Source: Lacticaseibacillus suilingensis (GTDB lineage Bacteria; Bacillota; Bacilli; Lactobacillales; Lactobacillaceae). From it: DNA of 48,230 bases. Each line of letters begins with the position of its first letter. The first letter of the stretch is position 1. The stretch is taken from contig NZ_BOLV01000018.1 in the NCBI RefSeq assembly GCF_016861845.1, positions 1 to 48,230 on the forward strand, written 5' to 3'. Of this stretch, positions 34,664 to 44,683 are shown one piece after another. The translations under genes were made by a program, and so were the position numbers. The notes under the pieces are model-generated. The model was not told where the DNA came from and made no database searches. It worked only from the letters and a program-made list of their open reading frames with translations.

Positions 34664-34689
34664 CCACCAAAAGGGGGAGTCCGGGACCA

Positions 34690-35634
34690 ATGTCATTGGC
34701 CGTTTTCATAGACTTAGTTGAAGCGCGTACCAAACTTGCCAGCATTTTGCCGTTTACTGTCGGCATCGCGTTCACCCTGGCCTACTTTCACCAGTTGAAT
34801 GGGCTGAACACGGTGCTGTTTTTCGTGGCCATGCTGCTGTTTGACATGATGACCACGGCGCTGAATAACCTGATGGATTACCAAAAAGCCAAGGATCAGC
34901 ACTACAAAGCGAACGTGAATATCATTGGCACCGCCAAGCTCAAGGTGAAAACCGTGCAGGCGTTGATTATCACTTTGCTAGCTGTGGCCACTGGGTTGGG
35001 CCTGATTTTGGTCTGGCGTACCGGCTGGCTGCTGCTGGTGATTGGGGCGGCGTGCTTTGTGATTGGCATTTTCTATACCTTCGGACCGCTGCCGTTGTCG
35101 CGCTTGCCACTGGGGGAAGTCTTCTCTGGCGTCACCATGGGCCTGGGTATTCCGTTAATTGCGGTGTATGTCAATGTGGACGCGGCGAAATTGTTGGACC
35201 TGCAGCTGGCCTGGCCCCAGCTGGCGTTGACCGGCGACTGGCGGGCGTTGCTCTCGCTGGGCTTGGTGTGTGTGGCACCGATGGGCACGATTGCCAATAT
35301 TATGTTGGCCAATAACCTGTCAGATTATGACCAGGACGTGGCCAATCATCGCCTGACGTTGCCGATGTATTTGAGCCGCGCCGCCAGTGGCCGCCTTTAT
35401 TGGAGTTTGGCGCTAGTCGGGTTTGCCGCGGAAGTGCTGCTGGTGGGGTTTGGACTGTTGCCTTGGCCAGTGTTGATTGGTCTGCTAGCATTGCCGTTAG
35501 TTTGGCGCCAAAGTGCGCAGTTTGTCGCTAAACCGGATAAGCGGCTGACTTTTCCCAATGCCATTAAGACGCTGGTCGCGGAAAATGGGGCACTGATTGT
35601 AGGCCTGTTGGTGAGCTGGGGGGTGAGCCGATGA
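34690..35634 (+). CDS. dmkA: UbiA-family prenyltransferase (DmkA-like, first copy)
   Basis: ATG 34690 follows AAGGGGGAG. The product has 314 residues with eight or nine hydrophobic helices. Both UbiA aspartate motifs are present: NNLMDYQKAKD (59-69) and NNLSDYDQDVANHR. UbiA/MenA enzymes attach a polyprenyl chain to dihydroxynaphthoate, giving demethylmenaquinone. In EET loci this is DmkA. No other menaquinone genes lie in the window, so the naphthoate precursor may be made elsewhere or taken up. It overlaps a second UbiA gene by four bases. Confidence 0.9.
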   Translation: MSLAVFIDLVEARTKLASILPFTVGIAFTLAYFHQLNGLNTVLFFVAMLLFDMMTTALNNLMDYQKAKDQHYKANVNIIGTAKLKVKTVQALIITLLAVATGLGLILVWRTGWLLLVIGAACFVIGIFYTFGPLPLSRLPLGEVFSGVTMGLGIPLIAVYVNVDAAKLLDLQLAWPQLALTGDWRALLSLGLVCVAPMGTIANIMLANNLSDYDQDVANHRLTLPMYLSRAASGRLYWSLALVGFAAEVLLVGFGLLPWPVLIGLLALPLVWRQSAQFVAKPDKRLTFPNAIKTLVAENGALIVGLLVSWGVSR

Positions 35635-36614
35635 CGGACGCACCTTATCGCAAGTTAACTTGGCCGCTGTTCATTGAACTCATTCGCCTGCCAGCTAAAC
35701 TTGGCAGTTTTTTGCCGTTTGCCTTTGGGGTGGCTTATGCCTGGTATAGCTTCCACCAGTTCAACTGGCTCAACACCTTGATCTATTTTATTGGGCAAAT
35801 GAGTATTGCCTTGTTTGTGACAGGCTTTAACAACGTGCAGGACTTTTATAAGGCCAAAGATGATCACTATCGCCAGACGCAAAACATTCTCGGCCGCGAG
35901 CACCTAGCGCCACACCGCATTCTGGCGCTGATGCGGGTCTTCCTGGCCATCGCCGTGGGGGCTGGGCTGATTTTGGTGTGGCGCACGAATTTGAGCCTGC
36001 TGCTGATCGGCGGTGCCGCGATTTTCGTCGCAATTTTCTACACCTATGGGCCGGTGCCGTTGTCCCGCATTCCTTCAGGCGAAGTGCTGGCAGGGATGGT
36101 GGAAGGGTTTGGCACGGTGTTTATCGCTGTGTTCGTCAATATCGTGCCGCAGCCCATCATGCTGGCCTTCGCCGGCAATCACTTCAGCCTCAGTGGCAAC
36201 GTCCCCGTCATCCTCACGGTGTTTTTAGTGGCGCTGCCGATTGTGATTTTGGATGGCACGTTAATGTTCGCGGATAATATCTGTGACCTGGCCCAAGATC
36301 AGCGCAACCAGCGCTACACCTTGCCTTATTACCTAGGCAAAAAGCGCGCGCTGCGCATTTACCCCTGGCTGCCAGCTAGTGCCTATGTGCTGATCGTCTT
36401 GGCGGTGGGCCTGCGGTTTTTACCGTGGCTCGTGCTGCTGGTGCTACTGATGTGGCCGCGGGTGCGCAAAAATATTCAGCGCTTTGAAGCTGTACAAGAT
36501 AAAGAAAAAACCTTCAACACCGCAGTGGCGAATATGCTACTGACATCAGGTACCGAGACGATTTTGCTCATCATGGCCATTGGGCTAAACCTTGCATGGC
36601 CCGGGGTTTTCTGA
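35631..36614 (+). CDS. UbiA-family prenyltransferase (second, divergent copy)
   Basis: ATG 35631 overlaps the first copy (ATGA). The product has 327 residues and the same helix layout. The motifs are FNNVQDFYKAKDDHY and DNICDLAQDQRNQR, so all key Asn/Asp positions are kept. It is clearly paralogous to the first copy (shared LILVWRT, FYTYGPVPLSRIPSGEV against FYTFGPLPLSRLPLGEV) but well diverged, so it is not a recent duplication. It may act with the first copy as a pair or use a different aromatic acceptor; that is inference. Only 30 bases separate it from rpmG, with no terminator. Confidence 0.87.
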   Translation: MTDAPYRKLTWPLFIELIRLPAKLGSFLPFAFGVAYAWYSFHQFNWLNTLIYFIGQMSIALFVTGFNNVQDFYKAKDDHYRQTQNILGREHLAPHRILALMRVFLAIAVGAGLILVWRTNLSLLLIGGAAIFVAIFYTYGPVPLSRIPSGEVLAGMVEGFGTVFIAVFVNIVPQPIMLAFAGNHFSLSGNVPVILTVFLVALPIVILDGTLMFADNICDLAQDQRNQRYTLPYYLGKKRALRIYPWLPASAYVLIVLAVGLRFLPWLVLLVLLMWPRVRKNIQRFEAVQDKEKTFNTAVANMLLTSGTETILLIMAIGLNLAWPGVF

Positions 36615-36644
36615 TAAGCTGTTGAGAGCGAATGGAGGGCGAAC

Positions 36645-36794
36645 ATGTCAGTTAAAAAAGTTGCGCTGGCGTGCAGCGTGTGTGGCCGCCGGAATTATTT
36701 TGTGCCGGAAAACCCACGCCGCACTGAACGCCTAACATTAAACAAGTATTGTAAATATTGCGGGCGCGTCACTGAGCACCGCGAAACCAAGTAG
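36645..36794 (+). CDS. rpmG: 50S ribosomal protein L33
   Basis: A 49-residue frame from ATG 36645 to TAG 36792-36794 behind GGAGGGC. It reads [18 protein letters not shown] and ends [15 protein letters not shown], the zinc-ribbon form with C10, C13, C36 and C39 intact. It stands at its usual place before secE. It may be transcribed from the EET genes as well as from a weak internal promoter (TTGCAT 36592-36597, TAAGCT 36615-36620). Confidence 0.95.
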   Translation: MSVKKVALACSVCGRRNYFVPENPRRTERLTLNKYCKYCGRVTEHRETK

Positions 36795-36806
36795 GAGGCG
36801 AGCTAG

Positions 36807-36977
36807 ATGAAGTTTATCAAGAGTGTTATTCATGAAATGACCTTAGTCACATGGCCAACCGCCAAGGAAACCCGGCGCGACACCACGACGGTTATCATCA
36901 CTTCCTTGATCTTCGCCGCGTATTTTGCGCTGGCCGATTGGGTCATCCTGCTGTTGCTCAAAGCATTTGTATTCTAA
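36807..36977 (+). CDS. secE: Preprotein translocase subunit SecE
   Basis: A 56-residue frame from ATG 36807, behind GTAGGAGGCG, to TAA 36975-36977. It starts MKFIKSVIHEMTLVTWPTAKET, the conserved amphipathic SecE helix with the WPT motif, and ends in one transmembrane helix. This is the normal short single-helix SecE of Firmicutes, a component of the SecYEG channel. It is followed by the nusG promoter and an intrinsic hairpin. Confidence 0.95.
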   Translation: MKFIKSVIHEMTLVTWPTAKETRRDTTTVIITSLIFAAYFALADWVILLLLKAFVF

Positions 36978-36979
36978 AG

Positions 36980-37009
36980 TTGAAATTCACCGCTGGCATG
37001 GCGTATACT
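36980..37009 (+). promoter_or_regulatory. nusG promoter
   Basis: The -35 is TTGAAA (36980-36985) and the -10 is TATACT (37004-37009), with an 18-bp spacer, starting two bases after the secE stop. The predicted start is near 37016, upstream of a hairpin with a T-run. Confidence 0.7.
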
Positions 37010-37019
37010 GATGTCAGCG

Positions 37020-37051
37020 AAAAAACCGCGGCCCTCGGGCAACGGTTTTTT
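37020..37051 (+). terminator. Intrinsic terminator or attenuator in the nusG leader
   Basis: AAAAAACCG (37020-37028) pairs with CGGTTTTTT (37043-37051), enclosing GCC/GGC. It lies after the predicted nusG transcription start, so it may end secE transcripts and also attenuate nusG. Confidence 0.75.
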
Positions 37052-37092
37052 ATTTGCGCTTTAGCCAAGACATTCATTAAAGGAGAACAAAC

Positions 37093-37638
37093 ATGGTTGA
37101 ATCAGCTGAAAAGCTTTGGTACGTGCTGCACACCTATTCTGGTTACGAAAATAAGGTCAAGACGAACCTCGAATCTCGAGTTTCCTCAATGAACATGGAC
37201 GATTACATTTTCCGGGTCATCGTGCCAGAAGAAGAGGAACACGACGTTAAGGACGGCAAGGACAAGGTCAAGATGGAAAAGACCTTCCCTGGCTATGTCC
37301 TGGTCGAAATGGTCATGACTGATGAATCCTGGTTCGTGGTGCGGAACACGCCAGGTGTGACCGGGTTCGTGGGCTCGCATGGCGCTGGCTCCAAGCCAAG
37401 CCCGCTGATGCCCGATGAAGTGGCCACCATTTTGCACTCCTTAGGAATGTCCACCACGCATGCAAACTTGTCCTTCGAAGTAGGCGAAACCATCACCATC
37501 ATCGCTGGCGCCTTTGCTGGCATGAAAGGTAAGATCACCGCTAATGATCCGGACAAGATGAAGCTGAAGGCCACCATCAACATGTTCGAACGTGAAGTGT
37601 CTGCCGACCTTGATTACGATCAGGTCGACAAGCTGTAA
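37093..37638 (+). CDS. nusG: Transcription termination/antitermination factor NusG
   Basis: ATG 37093 lies behind AAAGGAGAA. The product has 181 residues. The N-terminal NGN domain starts WYVLHTYSGYENKVK and includes FPGYVLVEMVM and NTPGVTGFVG. The C-terminal KOW domain has GAFAGMKGKI. NusG binds RNA polymerase and controls pausing and elongation. In many Firmicutes rplK follows; here a hydrolase gene and 400 bp of non-coding DNA come between. Its leader carries a hairpin suited to attenuation. Confidence 0.96.
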   Translation: MVESAEKLWYVLHTYSGYENKVKTNLESRVSSMNMDDYIFRVIVPEEEEHDVKDGKDKVKMEKTFPGYVLVEMVMTDESWFVVRNTPGVTGFVGSHGAGSKPSPLMPDEVATILHSLGMSTTHANLSFEVGETITIIAGAFAGMKGKITANDPDKMKLKATINMFEREVSADLDYDQVDKL

Positions 37639-37639
37639 G

Positions 37640-38449
37640 ATGCTGGCGCTGATGTTAATCGGTTGCGGTGCCATATTGGCTGCCGCAGCCGATTTTTATT
37701 ACCTCGGGCACCCGCAAAAACACCGGCAAGTGGCAGTCGGGGATGAGATTCCGACGGTCTTTTTGCCGGGCTATTGGGGCAGCCGCTTTTCCTTCGGTCA
37801 CATGCTGCGCCGTTTGGTGATGGACAAACAAGTCGTCGCCATCGTCAAACCCAACGGCCGGGTGCAACTGCGCGGCCACCTGCAACTCGGCCCGCATGTG
37901 GCGGTGCAGGTGCTATTCACCCAAAAACGCCTGCGCCCTGACCGCCAGCTGGCTGGCCTACAAGCGGTGGTTGTGGCGCTGCAAAAGCAGGCGGACTTCG
38001 ATGCCATCAACTTGGTGGCGCACTCCATGGGTGGCATCACCGCCTTGATGTACGTCATCAGCCAACCGCCGGTGCCGGTGCGCACCTTGGTGTCCATCGC
38101 GGCCCCGTACAACGACCTAGAAGTCGCCAAAAACGACGCCATCCGCAACTGGCCGCTACTGCCCAGCGGCCCCAGCCAAACCGCACCGGTCTACGACTTC
38201 TTTCAAGCACACCGCCAGGCCCTGCCAGCCAATCTGCGCTGGTTAAACATCGCAGGCGACCTCTTCACCGGCGCTGCCCATGACGGCGTCGTCGGCGTGA
38301 ATTCCAGCTTCGCCATCCGCTACCTCGCCCAAGACCACGTGGCTGACTACCACGAAGTCCTCATCCGCGGCCCCCGCGCCGCCCATAGCTTGCTCCATGA
38401 AAACCGTTTAGTCGATCATGACATCGAGCAATTTATCTGGGGCAAGTAG
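37640..38449 (+). CDS. Alpha/beta hydrolase, DUF915-like
   Basis: ATG 37640 starts one base after the nusG stop; no strong ribosome site is visible, so translation may be coupled to nusG. The product has 269 residues. A short hydrophobic N-terminus (MLALMLIGCGAILAAAA) suggests membrane attachment; LIGC fits a lipobox but lacks the usual positive residues before it. The hydrolase core has LPGYWGSRFSFGHML (oxyanion region), the nucleophile elbow AHSMGG (Ser129) and a late H in RAAHSLLHENR. It matches the DUF915 surface hydrolases of lactobacilli, whose substrates are mostly unknown. Its place between nusG and rplK is not the usual one. Confidence 0.82.
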   Translation: MLALMLIGCGAILAAAADFYYLGHPQKHRQVAVGDEIPTVFLPGYWGSRFSFGHMLRRLVMDKQVVAIVKPNGRVQLRGHLQLGPHVAVQVLFTQKRLRPDRQLAGLQAVVVALQKQADFDAINLVAHSMGGITALMYVISQPPVPVRTLVSIAAPYNDLEVAKNDAIRNWPLLPSGPSQTAPVYDFFQAHRQALPANLRWLNIAGDLFTGAAHDGVVGVNSSFAIRYLAQDHVADYHEVLIRGPRAAHSLLHENRLVDHDIEQFIWGK

Positions 38450-38551
38450 GGCAGATTTTGGCATCCATGTTTCCGCGCTGTTGAGTTCAGAGGACGGCAT
38501 GGCGATTGCATCTTGAGCAATCGTCAAGCTGACAGTGAACGCATTACTGTA
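38450..38551. other. Gene-free stretch after the hydrolase gene
   Basis: No gene or clear signal was found here. It leads into the folded element at 38552-38709. Confidence 0.4.
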
Positions 38552-38709
38552 GGGCCGGGCAGCTGGAGCGGGGAGGGGCTCAGTGGTGAAATTGTTCTTA
38601 GCCGGTGGGCTTCCGGCTTAGAACAAGCCGCGACTTGAAGACAAGCTCTGCTTGGCTCCAAGCGCTGGCCACCACGTTCCAGCCCCTCCCCGCGGAAGCC
38701 GCCCGGCCC
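38552..38709. repeat. Large folded GC-rich intergenic element
   Basis: Nested stems are seen directly: GGGCCGGGC (38552-38560) with GCCCGGCCC (38701-38709); a perfect 13-bp stem 38568-38580 with 38681-38693; GTGGTG (38583-38588) with CACCAC (38670-38675); and a 14-bp stem with one mismatch, 38592-38605 with 38613-38626, with a seven-base loop. There is no reading frame of note. It is unlike elements A-C in sequence. It could be a structured RNA or a non-autonomous mobile repeat. Confidence 0.7.
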
Positions 38710-38783
38710 GGCTTTTAAAACACCGGTTGCCTATTGCGTTTTGCGCAGAATCATGATAGCCTATTCAGGTATGTTTTGAGCAT

Positions 38784-38827
38784 ACGCGTGGGAGGCCAAA
38801 TCGACTGGCCATCATCACCACATCACG
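38784..38827 (+). promoter_or_regulatory. rplK leader hairpin, possible L1 autoregulatory site
   Basis: GGCCA (38794-38798) pairs with TGGCC (38806-38810), with an outer GTGG/CCAC and asymmetric internal loops between, just before the rplK ribosome site. L1 represses the L11-L1 operon by binding a leader that mimics its 23S site. The identification here rests on position and shape only. Confidence 0.35.
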
Positions 38828-38848
38828 GACTTAAGGAGGTTATGTTTC

Positions 38849-39274
38849 GTGGCTAAAAAAGTAGCAAACATCGTTAAACTCCAGATTCCTGGCGGGAAGG
38901 CAACTCCAGCTCCCCCTGTTGGCCCTGCACTGGGCCAAGCTGGGATCAACATCATGGGCTTCACCAAGGATTTCAACGCTCGGACCGCAGACCAAAATGG
39001 CATGCTGATCCCAGTTGTCATCACCGTGTATGAAGATCGTTCATTCGACTTCATCACCAAGACCCCACCAGCTGCTGTTCTTCTGAAGAAGGCAGCCGGT
39101 GTGGAACACGGCTCCGGCGAACCTAACACCAAAAAGGTGGCTAAGGTAACCAAGGACCAAGTGAAGCAGATTGCTGAAACAAAGATGCAAGACCTTAACG
39201 CCGCAGACGTAGAAGCTGCGATGCGCATGGTTGAAGGGACAGCACGTTCCATGGGCTTCGAAGTCGAAGGCTAA
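38849..39274 (+). CDS. rplK: 50S ribosomal protein L11
   Basis: GTG 38849 is the start, behind AAGGAGG (38833-38839); the ATG at 38842 is out of frame. The product has 141 residues and begins [30 protein letters not shown], the L11 N-terminal domain, followed by the RNA-binding C-terminal domain. It forms the GTPase-associated centre of the 50S subunit. rplA follows after 89 bp. Confidence 0.97.
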   Translation: MAKKVANIVKLQIPGGKATPAPPVGPALGQAGINIMGFTKDFNARTADQNGMLIPVVITVYEDRSFDFITKTPPAAVLLKKAAGVEHGSGEPNTKKVAKVTKDQVKQIAETKMQDLNAADVEAAMRMVEGTARSMGFEVEG

Positions 39275-39363
39275 TGCATGTCCGGATCGTCAGCGAAAGC
39301 TGAATGAATCAAGTGGAAGGGCAAGTGCCCGCTGACCACATTTGCAAGGAGGAAAATTCCAGA

Positions 39364-40053
39364 ATGGCTAAGAAAGCAAAGAAGTACCAAGACGCTGCCA
39401 AGCAGGTTGAAGCTGGCAAAGCTTACACCCCAGATGACGCAGTGGCATTGGTCAAAAAAATCGATTTTGCCAAGTTCGACGCAACCGTTGAAGTTGCTTA
39501 CAACCTGAACATCGACGTTAAGCAAGCAGACCAGCAGATCCGTGGCGCCATCGTGCTGCCAAACGGGACTGGTAAGACCCAGCGTGTGATCGTCTTCGCT
39601 GAAGGCGAACAGGCTAAGGCCGCTGAAGAAGCTGGCGCTGACTTGGTTGGCTCCGACGACTTGGTCCAAAAGGTTCAAGACGGCTGGCTCGACTTTGACG
39701 TTGCCGTTGCTACCCCACCAATGATGGCGAAGGTTGGTCGTTTGGGCCGGGTCCTCGGACCTAAAGGCTTGATGCCTAACCCTAAGACCGGCACCGTGAC
39801 GATGGACACCGCTAAGGCGGTTAACGACGTCAAGGCCGGCCAAGTGGCTTACCGCGCTGACAAAGCTGGGATCGTTCACGCCCCAATCGGCAAGGTTTCC
39901 TTTGATGATGCTAAGCTCGTTGAGAACTTCAAAGCCCTCAACGACACCATCCTCAAGGCTCGCCCTGCGTCTGCTAAAGGGACTTACATCCAAAGCTTGA
40001 CCGTTACTTCCACCTTTGGCCCTGGGGTCAAGGTTGACGTTAACGCCTTCTAA
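39364..40053 (+). CDS. rplA: 50S ribosomal protein L1
   Basis: ATG 39364 follows AAGGAGGAAAA; the frame from 39304 would add residues unlike L1. The product has 229 residues, the normal length. It begins [11 protein letters not shown] and has the L1 signature region [19 protein letters not shown]. It builds the L1 stalk and is the expected translational repressor of this two-gene operon. A strong terminator follows. Confidence 0.97.
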   Translation: MAKKAKKYQDAAKQVEAGKAYTPDDAVALVKKIDFAKFDATVEVAYNLNIDVKQADQQIRGAIVLPNGTGKTQRVIVFAEGEQAKAAEEAGADLVGSDDLVQKVQDGWLDFDVAVATPPMMAKVGRLGRVLGPKGLMPNPKTGTVTMDTAKAVNDVKAGQVAYRADKAGIVHAPIGKVSFDDAKLVENFKALNDTILKARPASAKGTYIQSLTVTSTFGPGVKVDVNAF

Positions 40054-40064
40054 GGATCATTTGC

Positions 40065-40103
40065 AAACGGCCTTTCCTCTTCGCTGAGGGAAGGCCGTTT
40101 TTG
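40065..40103 (+). terminator. Intrinsic terminator after rplA
   Basis: AAACGGCCTT (40065-40074) pairs with AAGGCCGTTT (40091-40100), with an inner TCCTC/GAGGGA pairing and T5. The convergent rpiR gene ends just to its right. Confidence 0.88.
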
Positions 40104-40108
40104 CGTGC

Positions 40109-40954
40109 TTAGAAATGGGCGATGGGGGTGCTGGTGCGCTCGTGGTAGTTGCGCTCGAAGTGACGATTGTACAGACAGGCGTAAAGGGTATTGAGCACAT
40201 AGCTGATGGCAATTTGAGAGGAGAAATCCGACACCTTCATTTTGGCGGTTTCGCTCATCGGCACGGTGAGCACCACTTGCGCGTACAGCGCCAGCGGGCT
40301 TTCCGGGTCGGCGGTGATGGCAATGATTGGCGTGTGATTTTGCCGAAACAGTTTGGCATCGTTGACCACTTCGGCGGTGCGGCCACTGTAGGAAATGATC
40401 AACGCTATGTCTTTTTCGTCAGCGTGGTAGGCCAGATAATATTGCTCAGCCTGCAGGTCGAGGAGATTAACCGTGTAATTGATCTTCAGGAGTTTGAGCT
40501 GAAAGTCGCGGAGGCGAATGTAGTTGCCGCTCACCGCAATGCCGAAAATCGTGCGCGCCGCTAGTAGCAGATCCACCGCTTGTTTGAGCTGGGCCGGCAC
40601 CACCGCCTGAGCGGTTTCCTCGATGGTTTCGGTGGACAGTTTGGCGATTTTCCGGGCCACTTCAGCATCACTGTCTGTCGGCAAAAACGGCACGTTGGCA
40701 TTGACGTGAGGGCCAGCACTGGCAAGCTGCGAGCAGCACTGCGCCAGTTCGATTTTGAAGTCCCGGAAGTTGCTGGTGGAACACTTTTTACATAAGCGAG
40801 TGATGGTGGCAGGCGACGTGTGACAGCGCGTCGCCAAGTCATAAATTGAAGTGTCCAGCACCGCGGCCGGGTCTTTTAAGATGCAGGCAGCCACCGCTTG
40901 TTCGCTCCTGGTGAGCAGGGACTGATTTTTAAGCGTGGTGATTAAATTCGTCAT
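40109..40954 (-). CDS. RpiR-family transcriptional regulator
   Basis: The product has 281 residues. An N-terminal helix-turn-helix (about 15-75: RSEQAVAACILKDPAAVLDTSIYDLATRCHTSPATITRLCKK) is followed by a SIS sugar-phosphate isomerase domain (about 125-265, with TIFGIAVSGNYIRLRDF and IALIISYSGRTAEVV). RpiR proteins sense phosphosugars. It is divergent from a PTS permease and a phospho-beta-glycosidase, so it most likely controls them in response to a beta-glucoside phosphate. Confidence 0.9.
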   Translation of the reverse strand: MTNLITTLKNQSLLTRSEQAVAACILKDPAAVLDTSIYDLATRCHTSPATITRLCKKCSTSNFRDFKIELAQCCSQLASAGPHVNANVPFLPTDSDAEVARKIAKLSTETIEETAQAVVPAQLKQAVDLLLAARTIFGIAVSGNYIRLRDFQLKLLKINYTVNLLDLQAEQYYLAYHADEKDIALIISYSGRTAEVVNDAKLFRQNHTPIIAITADPESPLALYAQVVLTVPMSETAKMKVSDFSSQIAISYVLNTLYACLYNRHFERNYHERTSTPIAHF

Positions 40955-41031
40955 GGGGAGCCTCCGTGAAAGAAAGTATCGTCAAAAGTCTTATTTTGAG
41001 CATTTCCCTTGTGAGTTTGTAACAAAGCCCG

Positions 41032-41045
41032 CGTTATCGTTTACA
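41032..41045 (+). promoter_or_regulatory. CcpA (cre) site upstream of the PTS-GH1 operon
   Basis: CGTTATCGTTTACA matches the 14-base cre consensus TGWNANCGNTNWCA at all defined positions except the first. It lies about 50 bp before the EIIC start, as expected for a carbon-catabolite-repressed PTS operon. Confidence 0.6.
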
Positions 41046-41095
41046 TCAGCAACTGCACCTTGGTAGCCTGAAGAGGAAGAAAGGGGAGAATAAGC

Positions 41096-43868
<2,773 letters not shown>

Positions 43869-43887
43869 AGCTAAGTTCGGGGAATGC

Positions 43888-43920
43888 AAACAGCCACTTC
43901 ATCGCGAAGTGGCTGTTTTT
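43888..43920 (+). terminator. Intrinsic terminator after the GH1 gene
   Basis: A perfect 13-bp stem (43888-43900 with 43906-43918) is followed by T5. It also lies just downstream of the convergent minus-strand gene. Confidence 0.88.
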
Positions 43921-43941
43921 GCGGCTTTGGCCGGCCGGTGG

Positions 43942-44511
43942 TTAAAGCTGGGGTGATTGGAGCGAGCTTGGCCGGTCGTTGGCCAAGAAGGCAAAAGGCG
44001 TGTCCGCTACCATCTGGTCATAAGTCTCAGCTTTCAGTTGGCTGGAAAAGGCGTATTCATCGCTGGCTTCAGGCAGCTGAGCGAGGTGCAACGCATCGAC
44101 AATGGACAGCTGGCCAGGATGCCGCACCAGAAATTGGGCAGCCAAGCCGCCAGGGATTGCAAGATAAAAATCGTAATCTGGGGCCAGCACACGCAGGCCA
44201 GTGGCATAGGTAACATGGGTCCACAGCCAGGGTGCACGCTTGTCCATATTGATTTTGGTCAGGAACACGTCAAGTCGCGTTAACGTTAGCGTCAAAGGCG
44301 CCGTGCCGCGGGCCGTAATGGTCAGCCTCTGGTCGGCCACACTAGCGGTCACGCGCGAGCGCATTAGCTTGGCGAAGGTGCCTTGATCCGGGAAGGTCTG
44401 ATCAAGCACATGCAGCGTGTTCACACTTAAACCGCGCCCATTCAACAAGGCTGGTGGGTCAGGCAGGGTTAAAAAATACGGCTGACGATAAGCTGCTGCC
44501 AAATTATCCAT
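43942..44511 (-). CDS. Hypothetical protein, family not recognised
   Basis: ATG 44511 lies behind AAGGAGGGG with good spacing. The product has 189 residues with no signal peptide and no membrane helix. It starts MDNLAAAYRQPYFLTLPDPP. The middle is rich in Thr and Leu (ITARGTAPLTLTLTRLDVFL) in a beta-like pattern, followed by APDYDFYLAIPGGLAAQFL. I do not recognise the family. A clear extended -10 promoter and a cre-like word upstream support it as a real, regulated gene. It is convergent with the PTS operon and divergent from opuCA. Confidence 0.75.
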   Translation of the reverse strand: MDNLAAAYRQPYFLTLPDPPALLNGRGLSVNTLHVLDQTFPDQGTFAKLMRSRVTASVADQRLTITARGTAPLTLTLTRLDVFLTKINMDKRAPWLWTHVTYATGLRVLAPDYDFYLAIPGGLAAQFLVRHPGQLSIVDALHLAQLPEASDEYAFSSQLKAETYDQMVADTPFAFLANDRPSSLQSPQL

Positions 44512-44560
44512 CGCATACCCCTCCTTGCTCGCGAAAAGCGATCATGCATCATTAACGCCG

Positions 44561-44588
44561 TCATTATACCACCATTCGAAAGCGCTTA
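44561..44588 (-). promoter_or_regulatory. Extended -10 promoter with adjacent cre-like site
   Basis: On the minus strand TGG-TATAAT spans 44561-44569. CGAAAGCGCTTACG (44575-44588) differs from a good cre (TGAAAGCGCTTACA) only at its end bases and lies in the -35 region, so CcpA control of the unrecognised gene is plausible. Confidence 0.55.
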
Positions 44589-44645
44589 CGATAAACCCTG
44601 GGCTGGCTCGTGAGTGGCTCAGATACAAAACGGGAAAACGCGGTG

Positions 44646-44654
44646 TGTTATCAT
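44646..44654 (+). promoter_or_regulatory. Extended -10 promoter candidate for opuCABCD
   Basis: TGT-TATCAT (44646-44654) lies 29 bp before the opuCA start. No good -35 is seen. Confidence 0.4.
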
Positions 44655-44683
44655 GGAGGCGTGAAGGTAAAGGAGGATGGAAA

